From: Gibbula magus | Lineage: Eukaryota; Mollusca; Gastropoda; Trochida; Trochidae | Assembly: GCA_936450465.1 (NCBI GenBank) | Contig: OW388300.1 | Coordinates: forward strand, 46,390,358 to 46,454,357 | Reading direction: 5' to 3' | DNA: 64,000 bases | In this document: in pieces, positions 1 to 12,130 of the stretch | How the letters are laid out: each line of letters begins with the position of its first letter | How positions within the stretch are numbered: position 1 is the stretch's first letter | Position numbers and translations under genes: made by a program | Notes under the pieces: generated by a model | Told to the model about the DNA's origin: nothing | Database searches by the model: none | Seen by the model: only the letters and a program-made list of their open reading frames with translations

Positions 1-1280
1 TTTGAAAGTTAATGACGATTGTGAAAAGAATGAAAATGATGTTATTCACTTTTTGAATAAAACATATTTTTATTATCCTCTTTCAAATTTTCAACAAGCT
101 TTCAACAAACTGTACATCCTGCACTAGTAATAAATTGCCACTACTGATTAGCTATTCAGATGTCGCTCAATGGCTAAAGGTAGACCTTTTCGCTTCAAAA
201 CAGTTATTTCAGTTGACCACTTTCGTGTGTAGTTATAAATTGAATAAATTCAACAAATCGGATAAATCTTTATAATCTTCACTTGCCAATCAGTTTTTAC
301 ATTAGTTCCATCTTTGTTGAATTACAAGAAGGGTAACCAATACCTAAATATTGGATTTCCTACAATGACCCAGCAAGTGGCCAAAAGAAAAGCAAATTGG
401 ACAATTAAAGATAAAAGGTAGTTTTCGTGATGCTCATTCGTACACATATACACATACAGATTTTAATCATGATATCGGACCTATTAGTAGGCCATTACAT
501 ATTTAATGTCATTACATAAATGACATACGTGTAAAACAGGAATATCCTCTAGAATTTCGTTTCTTCAAAAACCACCCACGGTTCTAGCATGTGTTTTACT
601 ATATTGTTGTCTTGCACAACAATGCGCTTGATTCAAGTGAGCTTTGGTAACAAGCCATTGTGTTGACATGAACATTTACAAATCCATACATGGAAGAGCC
701 GCATGGATCAATCGCTTTGAAGCAGCACTAGAGATAAACGATATGTTCAGTGTTGAGCGAGCTAATCTCGACATGGCTACTTGACAAAACTTGCTGGCAA
801 AGTAAATGCATATATAATGAGGAAGCACAGCCTTATGACAACAACAATAGCGGACCCTGTTTTCATTTTCATACATAATTGGTCGTTCATTCGTGGCAAG
901 ATTGAATTACCGTAGTGGTTTACTTTCAATTAACATCAAAGAAATGAGTAAAGTGACACTGGCTGATCAATGCTATTTTGCTAAAGGGGAAGTGCTTGTT
1001 GACTTGTTGTCAAGTATTATGAACATGGACATGTTTGGTGAATAATCAGTGTCCAGAATCCTTCGTTAGGTTGTGGTCGATGAAGTAATTTAGGCCCTGT
1101 TCGTCGCGGAAGAGTGTATGGAAGTTGCTACCAGGATTCAAGAAGAACGTGGATCTAGGAGATGTAGTCGATGCCTGGCTAAATACAAAAGAAAAACATT
1201 GTAAAACAAGGAGTATAACAGCATGTCGTCTCTATATTAGATGTAACACACATAAATTTGACAAAAATAGTTAGGGACAT
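1..1280. other. AT-rich non-coding stretch, no gene seen
   Basis: No open frame with recognisable protein similarity is visible on either strand. The only open frame above 60 codons (minus strand, 676-876) has no family resemblance and ordinary composition. No tandem repeat or clear inverted repeat was found. It could be intergenic or intronic. Confidence 0.6.
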
Positions 1281-1434
1281 ATAGAGGTTATCATGAGAGT
1301 GTGTTTTGGGATGGTCAATATCCTGCATTAGGAATAAACATTGCACTTTGCGAGCCTTGGCGAGCGCGGGCTAAATACATAGTGTTTATTCCTAATTACC
1401 ATTCCGAAACACACGAGCATGATAACTTCTTTAT
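1281..1434. repeat. Foldback/MITE-like inverted repeat
   Basis: The two ends are imperfect reverse complements. The left arm contains GTTATCATGAGAGTGTGTTT and the right arm, read backwards, contains GTTATCATGCTCGTGTGTTT. Both arms continue inward to the shared words TTAGGAATAAACA. The centre (about 1345-1373) is more GC-rich and contains GCGAGCCTTGGCGAGCGC. The element is about 150 bp and has no coding capacity, as expected for a non-autonomous DNA element. The target-site duplication is unclear. Its plan (AT-rich arms, CpG-rich centre) recurs at 7300, 27930, 39447, 41234 and 53190. Confidence 0.75.
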
Positions 1435-1675
1435 CATACAATGTCATTCTTCATTCATTTTGCGCAAAACAGCTTGACAACAATAACTGCAAAGTTTTCT
1501 CTAACTACGCGTATTGATATATGCAAATGAACAGCGTGCTATTCTCACGGTAAAATGACATGAAATAAAGCCTCCTAAATTATGCTTTCAGTTAAAATAA
1601 TTGTTATTTCGGCATGATCTTAATTTTCAATGATTTAATACGTTTCAAAATGCGTTTTGCAAATGAAAAATATTC

Positions 1676-1760
1676 AATGTCAGGACGGCGAATTCGAACT
1701 CGCGTCCTAACGCTTTCGTATGCGGTCTACGAAGGGACCTGCCACAGTTGCTTCCCTTCC
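1676..1760 (-). other. tRNA-like relic (B-box and T-arm)
   Basis: On the minus strand there is a T-arm-like hairpin with loop TTCGAAT and stems GCGAG/TTCGC, followed by GTCCTGA, which resembles a 3' acceptor strand. The matching 5' acceptor strand is not present, so this is not a working tRNA. It may be the promoter remnant of a SINE or a tRNA pseudogene. Confidence 0.35.
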
Positions 1761-3057
1761 GCTCGATTGCAAATGGCGACTCACATTCATATGTATCACA
1801 AGGAGAGCTAAACTGAATAGTAAGCAGCTAATTCTAATATCGCCTTCACACAAGTTACATTAGGGAAAAGTGAAGATTGACGTTCGGTTAATGAACATGT
1901 GATTCAAACTGCCTTTGTTACCTGTAAGTATTTATGAAGCGTTTGCTCGGTAGATTTCAACTCGCGATGGACATGTTTTGGCACTGCTTGATCATAATAA
2001 ATCATGTTTGCCGCACTATGCATTGCACAATGCTTGTTTGTTTGTCATTTCTCAAATTAAAGTTTATGAAATGAAGCATGTATATTTAGATGAAGCTGTT
2101 ACACTGTTTATGTTACCACAGGCGTTCGAAATGTTAACGCGTGTGACGTCATTTTCAAAATAAGTTCCGTCACTTGACCCCTGTAATTTGCATCGGTATC
2201 CGTATATGACCCCAACGGATATCGAAAATATCCGTTGGCTTTATCTTACCGAGAACACCATCCATTGTATGCTAAATCATAATTTTGAAATTGTACATAC
2301 AGATTTATTTATTCAGTGACAAACTGATAAACATATCAATCATTATAAATGCAATATCTCTAATTTTATTTGTCGAGTAGGCCTATATTGAATTAGAGCA
2401 ATATGTGAAGTGTCATTTATATTTCTTTCGAGAATCATACAAATCTTATCGTTTTCCGAAATCATAAATTTGAGGCAGATTTGATAGTGGTTTTATGTGA
2501 AGATGTTAAGGTGTTGCGCAACTCGGAAAGTGGTAATTCAATGCCTGGTTGAGTTCTTTTAAACAAATCACGACCCGCCTTAAGCGTCCATGATTGGATA
2601 ACAATATTGGACCTGGAACACGAATATTGGATATTGCACCTGAGCGTCTTCTGATATCAGATATAAGAACAAGTGTTGACAGATTTATCCTAGGTTGGCC
2701 GAGGATATATTTATATACCTTTCATCAATGTGTTTTAAAATATTTCATATGAAATCTTAGATTAATAGTTTATTTACGTTAAAGCGGAATGTATCTGAAC
2801 TGCTATAGTAACGTAAGGTCCTCGTTGAGCCAGAGCATTTATAATATCTTAGCATTATGGTGCATCGTTTACCGATAAATATTTCTAAGGACCAACTACT
2901 TGGTAAATAAAAACGTTCCTTTATTTCATTAGATTCTATTTATCATTCTAACCATCCTGGAAAATGTAATTTCCAGGAATCACGTATAAAAATATCATCG
3001 AGCTATCTCGAGGGGCGGGCCCTGTGTGACGTGGTAGTATGCTGATATCACGTAGCT
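1761..3057. other. Non-coding stretch, no gene seen
   Basis: No supported coding region is visible. A perfect short hairpin (2212-2238) and one CRE octamer TGACGTCA (2144-2151) are the only notable elements. Confidence 0.55.
2212..2238. repeat. Short perfect hairpin
   Basis: CCAACGGATAT (2212-2222) and ATATCCGTTGG (2228-2238) are perfect 11-bp reverse complements around a 5-base CGAAA loop. It could be a small foldback remnant or a palindromic protein-binding site. No T-tract follows, and a bacterial-type terminator would not be expected here. Confidence 0.6.
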
Positions 3058-3140
3058 GGGCTCCGTTCCATAACAACGAGCGCTTATAATTGCTCAATGT
3101 AGCGCTCAATGTAGCGAGTGGGGAAAACTTCGCTACAGCA
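3058..3140 (+). repeat. 5' fragment of hairpin-ended MITE (GCTCAATGTAGCG family)
   Basis: The piece begins GGGCTCCGTTCCATAACA and contains GCGCTTATAATTGCTCAATG and repeated GCTCAATGTAGCG. These match the 5' half of the elements at 11916-12130 and (inverted) 37810-38034. The match fades after about 3140, and the terminal hairpin half is missing, so this copy is truncated. Confidence 0.75.
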
Positions 3141-4726
3141 AAACAGCAAATTGTTTATTAGTTTTATGACATGTTATGTGTTACTATATGATTAATCTAT
3201 CATTGTACATCTTTAGTGATTAAAACGTTGTAAAATTAGGTACAATATAGCAGGTTTGTTTTTCACGCAATGCAAAAAATCCAATATGGCGACAGAACCA
3301 TCCCTTTAATGTGTTATCAACATCCGTCTTGGCGCCTGGCTCCAAAAATAGGTGCTTAATTAATGTATGTGTCTATATGTTACGACCATCTGGGGTATAT
3401 CACAATCTGCAGATTTGGATCATTCCGAGAATGCACGAAGCATATATATCGACCGGAGACCATTAGTGCCACTACCTTGATGAGAAAACATGTATGTGAC
3501 ATTTATGAGCAAACAACGCCAATCTGCATTTCACTATCATTTGCTGCAAATCTCAAGATCCATCGAGAGTGAAGCATTACTAAATATATCGCAGACAGAC
3601 TGATAGTATATAACACTGATTGAAACTGACCGTATCGGACAGAAAACAAAATACATATTAAGACTCATACATCCCCTTTCATATTCTCTTCATCGCGACT
3701 GATCTGGACATGATACTTCATCTAGTCACAAGGGGGTCTGGACACCTTTGATCAAGGCTTTCATTGTAGGGTTTTCATGCCAGGGGGATATATGTATCCA
3801 CACAAAAAGCTCATACTATTCTATATATTGATACGAGACTGCTGCAGGATTATCATGTCTGTTGTGTGTGATCAAAGGACCAATAGACTGTGACAACAAT
3901 AGAACCACCAGTCTTACAATAGTGGTGAAGATATACAAAGAAGATATACAATGATGAAAATTAAAAGATGAAATAATCTTTTTGGGAAATATAAGGGTCA
4001 AAGAATAACACATGTGGATGCATCTAAAGATGAATATTGATAGTTTGAGAAACCATATTTCTGATTTACTTTAAGTAAATGTTGTGCATTAGATTAATTT
4101 AGATAGTAGATTAATTTTATTATTTTTAAAATTCAAAAATCTCTTATTAAAAAGAAGTAAATTTGTTGATATATATAAGTACATTATGCCCACTTAGGCA
4201 TCATTCATGAAGCCCAATATATGCAGTTGAATACGTCACGACCCTCTGTACACATGGATATTAATTGAGCGACACCTTTAACTCACTGGAAGCATGAGAA
4301 GGGATGCCGCCATCATCCGGGCTCGAAGAGTGTACACTCACTAATGACACTTTGTTGGTGATTTGGCATCTTTAAATCTCAATTAACAATTTCAAACAGA
4401 AACGAACTGAACCTTAGTCGATCTCCACAACAGTAAATTTGTATGGTGGATCAATGTTGATAGAATTCACCATTATGTTTAAAAAAGAAACTGAATGTTA
4501 TCTATTATATATATATACTCCGTATGTTCAGCTTTTATGACAGAGCAGTGCCAGACTCATTCCTGACTTGCTGTGATGGTGGCTTGAATTTAAAAAAATA
4601 ACGAAAAAATCGGTTGTCGCTTAATTCACAGAAATTGAAATCTATTATTTAACGAAACGATATTTATTCAACGAATGTTATCTAATGTAAACTTATTTAT
4701 TATAATTATTTTTTTTAAAATGATTA
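3141..4726. other. AT-rich non-coding stretch, no gene seen
   Basis: There is no convincing coding frame. A/T runs and short ATAT tracts occur near 4500-4520 and 4700-4720. No repeat shared with the rest of the window was noticed. Confidence 0.55.
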
Positions 4727-6457
4727 AACTTTCAAAAACTATCATTAATGGTCTGTATCTCTGTTCTTAACAATATGAACGTTGAAAGTTTAAAACGCAA
4801 TAGTTGTCTCACTTTCTACACTTTCACACCAGAAGTGCCTTTGCTGATCTGGCAGTCTTCCACGTAATGTAATAATGGACTTTCTCAAAATGACCAAATA
4901 AGATTGAGTTTCACCGCCTCGCTTGACAGTTTTGAGTAATAAACGACCGGGGTGTTAGGAATCCACAGGAGTAGGTATCTCTGACTTTTGGGAAAGTTGA
5001 CATGTCAATATACATCTCCCAACGACAAGTCCTTATATAAGCTAAGTAGACATTGTATCCATTGGTTGACTCGAGGTGAAAAGGTTCTTATATTTAATGC
5101 ATAGCCCACTGGAGAAAGCGTTATCTATATGTTTAAACTTGAACTGGCCAACGGTTCAGCGTCAACATTGTAATACCAAGAACAATCTCTCAGGATAATG
5201 TCATTAAAACATTAAAAATAACTAAGTATGTAACGTCTAAAGCAAGTTTCAACGTCTACATCGATTCACCAGGAACAATTTTCCGAGGAAGCACAAGCTA
5301 CAATCAAATTTGACATCTGATGCGTTTACTTTTACCAGCACGCTAAATGGTAAATATACTTCGATCACATTCTGGAAAGAAGAGCCCAGGCGATTTCATG
5401 GCGTGGGGGTCTATTTCTGGTGAAATGAACCTCAAAGTTAGCATCAATTGTCCGTACACACAAAAGGGACTTTACAGAGGAAGAATAATACGGACGTCCG
5501 ACATCAGATTGTCATCTCACTGACCACTCAACAGTAAATCAGATTTGCGGGGGAATCATTTACATGATTGACCGATGTCCGTTACATTGAGTGGTCAACA
5601 AGGTTAGTATACGCATTCCAAGAAGTCTATTAATGAAGTGAAACTACCTTAACGGTATTGTAACCGACCGGATATCGCTTCAGTAAACATATTCGTATTA
5701 TTCCCGTGACAATTGTTCACGAGCGAGTGCTGGGGATGATAAAATGAAACTATATTATCTGAATTTGAAAGTCATCCCGACGACTAACAGATGAAGATTT
5801 TAATTTTACTGATGAACAGCAAATATCAATAATATTGAAATGATCACATAACAATCACGAAATATGTTCCTTGGTACTTTATCTATTTTTACTTTGATTT
5901 TAATAGGGTATTTATAAATGTTAGTAATAAGAGTCTTTTTGAAATTGATATAGGTGGTAAGTGAAACAAATGTACAGCGTGTATTTAGCGGATGGAGCTG
6001 TAAGTTCGTTTTCTAATTGAAGTAAAGCGGTCTCACAAATTGGATATATCAATGATATTCTATGATGGAGTTCCTGCGATTCAGGGATGGTGGATATAGG
6101 ATAAAGTTTACGAGCAATACATCAGTAATTTCAGGTAAATTCTATTACACTTTGTAATTTTCATGGCGTATAAAAAGAGTTTGCGTGAACTAATATGGAT
6201 CAAATATAGTTGTTGCTTATAGAAAAAAATGATAGACAATTAACGACATAGTACCCTATTCTTTGATCTTTGCTGCTAGATACAAGCCTATAACCATCCA
6301 ATCTTCGGTCACTTAACACTCCTTATCTTCGTAAAGTGGATAGCTATTTTAGAATGGGTTCACATGTACTTCAATTGTAATATGAATGGTTACGACGATG
6401 TGACTTCTTTTCCAAATTTTGCTAAAGTTCTAATAAAACAGGATGTATAAATAAAGA

Positions 6458-6490
6458 GGACCAGGGTTCGAATCTCGACAGGGACTTCAC
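6458..6490 (+). other. tRNA-like B-box (Pol III internal promoter relic)
   Basis: GGTTCGAATC at 6465-6474 matches the tRNA B-box consensus and is followed by CGACAGGGACTT. The copy B counterpart at about 13819-13840 reads GATTCGAATCC. No A-box at the correct spacing or cloverleaf was recognised, so this is probably a SINE or tRNA-derived remnant shared by both duplication copies. Confidence 0.35.
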
Positions 6491-6557
6491 AACTTTGCTT
6501 TAGAGAACTATTCTACACACAGTAAGGTTTGATGCATGACACTGACGTTATATGACA

Positions 6558-7834
6558 TACCAACGATGGTTCGCTTGTTCCAGCCGAATGATCGCAGGTT
6601 TCACCGCAATGCATAACCACAATGACGTTACTGGCTCCTTTCAATAATACTAGAAGCCGTGATATAAGTGAAATGATCTGACTTGAAATCATCGTTTGAC
6701 ACAATTTAACCTCCAATAGGTAGCCTGAGTGTTTACAATCCGTAAATTCTGCTGAGTGTCTGTCGCTTCACACAGAATTTGACTTTGACAAATCATATTG
6801 TTTCTGTTGCAATTGGTCGCTTTGGACACTGAGAACATGTATTCGTGGTTTGTTGCTCACCTATAGTATTTTTATTTGCAGAAAAAACAAAATTGGCTCT
6901 CTGGAATAATATCAGAAATGTATATGTAATGGATGGAGTTGATCACAAACAATTGTCCAATTGGTTCTTAGTTGCAATATACATTTGTCAATGGAGTAAT
7001 AAACCTTTGTTTTAGACATGAAAGAAACATGCTATTCGCCAGGAATGGTGTTCAGTTTCGATAAGATTGGGTCGCTCAAACATCTAGTCGGCGGCGAAAA
7101 GGCTCTTAGCATTTTCATAATGCCATGCGTGACTCCAGATTAAATTACACTTGTGACGTCATCCTATTGTTCTTTCACTCCATTATTTTTTAGTAATGGA
7201 GAGTTACACATCAGATCATATTTTTTAACTAGAAATTTAATTTCTTTAACTTTCTAAAGCAATTTTTATAAAAGAGCAATACTTTGAGTGTAATTTAAGT
7301 AGGGTAATATCCTCGTAACTCTCCATTCCTTAAAAATAATGTGCCTCGGCCCCTTCGGGGCCTCGGCTCCATTATTTTTAAGGAATGGAGAGTTACTCGG
7401 ACATTACCCTCTACGTATTGTTCAATGACGTCAAACTTTTGTTGTTATTCCACGTACAATGTTATTTTCACAGTTCCTGAAAAGGGCAGCCGCTACGCAT
7501 AATGGGCAAATATTTCTTCGGATGCATTCTTGATTTGGGAGGGGTGATACACACATTCGTGCACAGGGCATTTTATCAGCACCTATTGCAGAGTATTATA
7601 ACTAAAATCTGTTTTTGTTTGTATTATTGCACAAGGTTACTGAAGTGCACACCACAGGTTGTGATTTGCTAAATCAGTCGACAAACAAGTCTTGCGTGAG
7701 TTCTATCATAACCCCTTTTATCACAACGTGTTAATGGTCTTAGGTAGTTTTCTGATAATTATGAAGTAATTACATATGTAGTAATTCATGGAAAGATTTT
7801 ATAAACCTCACGATGAGAGAAATCATGAGGTCTT
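6558..7834. repeat. Copy-A-specific 1.28-kb segment
   Basis: The duplication copies match up to TATGACA (6557 / 13912) and rejoin near GCTTACGGC (7835 / about 14029). Copy A holds this segment where copy B holds about 116 unrelated bases. It contains a foldback at 7300-7414 and two CRE octamers (7154-7161, 7426-7433). There is no transposase frame and no clear terminal repeats, so either an insertion in A or a replacement in B is possible. Confidence 0.7.
7300..7414. repeat. Foldback element with C(TTCG)G-tipped GC centre
   Basis: The arms starting GGTAATATCCTCGTAACTCT (left) and, reversed, GGTAATGTCCGAGTAACTCT (right) stay paired through CCATTCCTTAAAAATAATG. The centre at 7348-7362 is the perfect palindrome-like GGCCCCTTCGGGGCC, which as RNA would form a C(UUCG)G tetraloop hairpin flanked by CCTCGG direct repeats. 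It has no coding capacity. It lies in the segment absent from copy B. Confidence 0.85.
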
Positions 7835-7990
7835 GCTTACGGCATAAATATATACCAATCAACATTGAAAACATAATCTTTTGCGTTATTATTTTTTAAC
7901 TTATTATAAAGTAATGGGTGATCAAAGATTGAATTGATTGATTGAATGGTTAATTGATGCATGCTGATTACGTTATTTCATGCTGATTAC

Positions 7991-8430
7991 GTTGATACAC
8001 GTTGATGCACGTTGATGCACGTTGATACACGTTGATGCACGTTGATACACGTTGATACACGCTGATGCACGTTGATACATGTTGGTGCACGTTGGTGCAC
8101 GTTGATGCACGTTGATGCACGTTGATGCACGTTGATGTACGTTTATACACGTTGATGCATGTTGATGCACCTTGATACACGTTGATGTACGTTGATGAAC
8201 GTTGATACACGTTGATGTACGTCAATGCATGTTGATGCACGTTGATACACGTTGATGCATGTTGATGCACGTTGATGTACGTTGATGCACGTTGATGCAC
8301 GTTGATACACGTTGATACACGTTGATGTACGTTGATGCACGTTGATGCACGTTGATACACGTTGATGTACGTTGATGCACGTTGATACACGTTGATACAG
8401 GTTGATGCACGTTGATGCAGGTTGTTGAAC
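7991..8430 (+). repeat. 10-bp-unit minisatellite, copy A (44 units)
   Basis: The unit is GTTGAT(G/A)(C/T)AC. The array runs 440 bp in perfect 10-bp register with no insertions or deletions. Variation is concentrated at unit positions 7 and 8 (GC, AC, GT), with rare units such as GTTGGTGCAC. The unit yields no stop codons on the minus strand, so long minus-strand frames of a ten-residue repeat appear; these are by-products, not genes. The partner array is at 14185-14584 and a degenerate relative is at 42545-42735. Confidence 0.97.
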
Positions 8431-10138
8431 GTTCCCCTATATTCGTTTCCTCCACGGAGTTGTGAATTTTATATAATATATTTAGTATAGGTCTTCTTTA
8501 AAGATTAGTCCAGCAGAACCTAAAGCAAGATGACCTTTATAATGCATATTTGACAGTTTTCTTTAATTTTTTAAATTAAAATATTAGCCATATTTATATC
8601 GCCACTAACGTGTTGCTTCTGTTTCATTTATAAAAAGAAAGCAAACAAAAAAGGGTGTTGTATCAAGACGATCACGTTTTGACATTTGTAGTCAAAATAT
8701 TGGACTGTGAATGATTATAAGTGTATTTATGTTAAGTAATTTTTTTTCAGCTTGATATGACATTTAGCTAACAATTGGTTTCGGTTCAATAATGGCACAA
8801 TACATACCAAAATAGTTAATACTTTCAATTTAAAATTATATTGTTCTGTTTGATTCGATTTTTATACTTATTTCTTATTTTGGATTTATACAACATTTTA
8901 CCAATGAAAAAGTATTAATTTTAGTTAGTTGTTATCAGAGGAAATATGGATGTACTTGCATACTCTTGCAACTGCATTGAATTTGTAACTTTCCATGTAC
9001 TGTAAACATGCAATTTCCAATTTGCTCTCTTTAGGACATGTTATTGTGTTTATATTAGCTTTAATGTCACGGGTAACAGTCTTTGCAATGTGAAGAGCGA
9101 ATAGCAATCTGCTACTGGCACTTATGGGCTGAATGATAAGGTGAAAGGAAAATGATTTTCATATAAAAAAAAGCCTGCGGCTTTTTGTCTACTAACGGGA
9201 TGATCAAAGACAAGATGAGGAATATTTTCAAGGAAATTTTCTTTTGTAATATACTGTCATTGCTGTGGAACATATTTTACCATGTTAGTCATCCTATATA
9301 TCATATAGATACTGAAATCATATGTAGAATGAAAATCATCCATTCAATTAACGACATTAGTCATACGACTTCTTTGAAAATATTAGGATCATATCGTAGT
9401 GAGCAAACTAAATTTTCAAAATTCACAAACCCCGTCAGGACGAATGTTTATCACAGGGTGAACATCGAAATCCCAAGCTTTTTTAATTACCATCGTATGC
9501 ACAAAAGACTATAAGACATGCGTATTTACTTAAATGTGAGCTAATGTCATGAGTACAAAAATGTCCTTGGAAATGGAGGAAGACCCTCAAAATGGCATAA
9601 TCTCTCTATAGAGCGCTTGGAGCAGTACAGTGCATGGTAGATATCGTGCAACTTCATGCATGAACCACAGTCATATCGTATGTCTTTTTTTTCTTTTTGT
9701 GGTACATGCACATAACAATTTACAAGTGACATTCTGAGTACAACATATTATCAAACCCTTCGTTTTGTGTTACAATTTGTGAGGGTTTTCAGTTGAAGAA
9801 AAAACAAAGGTAAAGATAGAATGATGTTTTATTGTGTCAAATAGTAAATGACAAGTTGACCAAAATTTCATAAATGTTGTGTAGTTGCAAGTAGAATAAG
9901 CGTTATATTTGTCGATATTGTATGTTTTCTTAAAGTCATTTTTAATGTAGGTTAAATTTGGTTTCAGGCCGTTTTGTTTTGTTTTGAAAATGGTGTAATT
10001 AATGGTTGTGATTATCGTGTTAAGTATTCTATTCCTATATTCAGGATATTCAAGACATATGTTTCTTTTTGATATCGATGTATTACTGTTTATACAGAAA
10101 CCGACAAACTTTACGTGTCTTTTTGTTCGCAAAATATT

Positions 10139-10195
10139 CAGCTGCATCAGTTTGCTCACCTAAATATGTGCAAATATCATGTAAATTGACATTTA
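10139..10195 (+). repeat. Short interspersed motif, copy 1
   Basis: The block CAGCTGCATC, then GTTTGCTCACCTA, then GTGCAAATATCATGTAAATT also occurs at 16342-16392 (the duplicate), 50738-50801, 51215-51283 and, inverted, 51682-51743. It looks like the conserved core of a longer diverged repeat. Confidence 0.65.
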
Positions 10196-11915
10196 TTGTA
10201 ACGCCAATAAAATGACATACGAAGACAAAACTCATCATATATACATGAGTAAAATAATCAAAATCCCAAACTTAACCTGTAGTCAGTGGTGCATCTTTAT
10301 GAATTTGGCATAATTAATAGACGGATGGGGCAAATTTTGAACATTCAATTGTCTTCTTAAAAACGAAACTGCAAAGTAATCAGTCTCGTTTTCACGTTGA
10401 TATGATTCTTTAAAGACCCGACAAATAACATGCATTTGCAATCAAAAACAGGAGTTGAACAAGTGTTCAGGATCCAGCTTTAACTTGGTTTTCCACCAAG
10501 ATGTAAAGTAAAATTAAAACCCATGTCATTTGAAAGTAACATACTTTGATAAATGTAAATGTATAAACTACTTAACAGAATATATCTACTTTAACCGGCA
10601 GCAGTATTTTGTTTAAGCATTAATAATTTGATATTGTTTCTCTTGTATGGTTGTGAAACCAATTGACGCCAGGAAAGCTTGTATGTCAGGTTTTTGTTGA
10701 ACTTTTTTTGCAGCTAGTAATATAAGACGCAATTAGACCTACGCACATAACACTATGAAGAATATTTAATCTCCGTTGAGTTACAAAGAAGTACAAGCAA
10801 TTCGAGTTTTCATTCTTTATTCCCTTTATAAAGTTAAGGTTCCTTGAGGCTTCATTAGACTAACGTCTTTCAAGTTAGTAGGTCCTTTGGAAGTTAATGA
10901 TTGAGACTGAAACACATATAAAAATATAGATATTTAAGCTTTTTGTTGTTTCAATGGTGGGTCTGAAACCAGAACAAGCGACAAGAACCTTAGTTCGGCT
11001 CTGGGAACACTTGTGATAGTTAGCTCCATATAGGCAGTCACGATAGCGTGTATGTATTCCAGATATGCCAAGTTTCAGACAGGATGATATGATAAGAACC
11101 ATTCCTGGGGACTAAGAGTCGTTCCTGTTACCCTACTGGGAGAGATTAACTCAATATAGAATACAGATAAGAATGCTTACTCTTTATAAATTCCAGAATG
11201 CTACAGAGACATTAAGTGATAAATAAGTATAGATATGTTACCGTAAAAATATATTAAAATAAGTTAACACATAGCCAATTAAGACTGAATAAAATAAAAA
11301 CATCCTTGATGGCTCTTTAAAATCATCGACTGATATGTCATTTCGGAAAATCTTGTCTGGTCTCTCTTCTAAGCATACATGTGTATATAATCTGTCTCTT
11401 CTATGACATTGTCTCTTTTGGAAAAAAACATGTTCCACTGGATGTTAAATTGAGATTATATAAGTTTTAACAAATTGCATTAGTTGAGAATATTGCATAT
11501 TGTGAACAACAAACATATTGTCTATGGAGAAAAATAGTCAAGTAATTTTAGACTGTAAATGTTCATTAATAGTACGTGTTCATAACATGTATACACTCGG
11601 AAGTATCAGGGAGCTTTTAATGACAAAGTCTTTAACTTTCATTCTCAACTCCGTGGATTATACAACCATATATGCCATTCGTTTGGATTCACAATACCTT
11701 CTATTCGAAACCAGGTATCCAATTGAACTGCTGAACAGAAGTAGTCCTTCATTTTGAATACTATCTCTTGCCACAGGTGGCATCAAACGTCTCAAAAATT
11801 TAACTTTCAAAAACTATCATTAATGGTCTGTATCTCTGTTCTTAAAGCATAATAAGCAATATGAACGTTGAAAGTTTAAAACGCAGTTGTCTCACTTTCT
11901 ATACTTTCACACCAG

Positions 11916-12130
11916 GGTTCCGTTCAATAACAGCGAGCGCTTAAATTGCTCATTGATCGCTCAATGTAGCGCTCAATGTAGCGCTCACTCTCTCTTGAAC
12001 GATACAGTACAAATTCATCGAAGTTTGCTCGCCTTGCTACGTACCGCTACATTGAGCAATCGCGTTCAAGATAGGTTTAAAAGTAATCGCTCATTGAGCG
12101 ATTACTTTGAAACCTATCTTGAACACGGCC
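11916..12130 (+). repeat. Complete 215-bp hairpin-ended MITE with defined empty site
   Basis: Copy A at the equivalent place (near 4833) reads CACACCAGAAGTGCC, without interruption. Here the same site is split by an element starting GGTTCCGTTCAATAACAG and ending TTGAACACGGCC, flanked by CAG on both sides (11913-11915, 12131-12133), so a 3-bp target duplication is likely. Termini are short imperfect inverted repeats (GG..CGTTCAA / GGCCGTGTTCAA). The 5' half repeats GCTCAATGTAGCG. The 3' end (12065-12123) is a near-perfect long hairpin whose tip is ATCGCTCATTGAGCGAT. It is non-autonomous. A 3-bp duplication would fit PIF/Harbinger-type transposition, but that is inference. Confidence 0.9.

Larger units (their letters stand above)
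4727..11645 (+). repeat. Large tandem segmental duplication, copy A
   Basis: From about 4727 the sequence is repeated in the same orientation starting about 11802, and similarity runs to about 11645/18053. Matching landmarks run in the same order: the opening CATTAATGGTCTGTATCTCT, the minisatellite, and the block near 9001-9060, which is essentially identical to 15138-15197. Local stretches differ by a few substitutions, so the duplication is not brand new. Copy A lacks the MITE present in copy B at 11916-12130 and carries a 1.28-kb stretch (6558-7834) that copy B lacks. No gene is recognised inside. Open frames at 9185-9514 and 9770-10159 show no family resemblance. Confidence 0.9.

Noticed and set aside
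2212..2238. Rho-independent terminator
   Set aside because: The hairpin is perfect but has no T-tract, and bacterial terminators are not expected in this DNA.
7991..8430. CRISPR-like array
   Set aside because: Contiguous 10-bp units without unique spacers in eukaryotic-type DNA; this is a minisatellite.
7968..8455. Long minus-strand frames of a ten-residue repeat, also at 14093-14544
   Set aside because: They arise in all frames because the 10-bp minisatellite unit contains no minus-strand stop. There is no independent start context, codon bias or splice signal.
9185..10159. Frames of 109 and 129 codons, partly kept in copy B
   Set aside because: Preservation follows from the duplication. 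Copy B counterparts are shifted or truncated, and there are no recognisable motifs.
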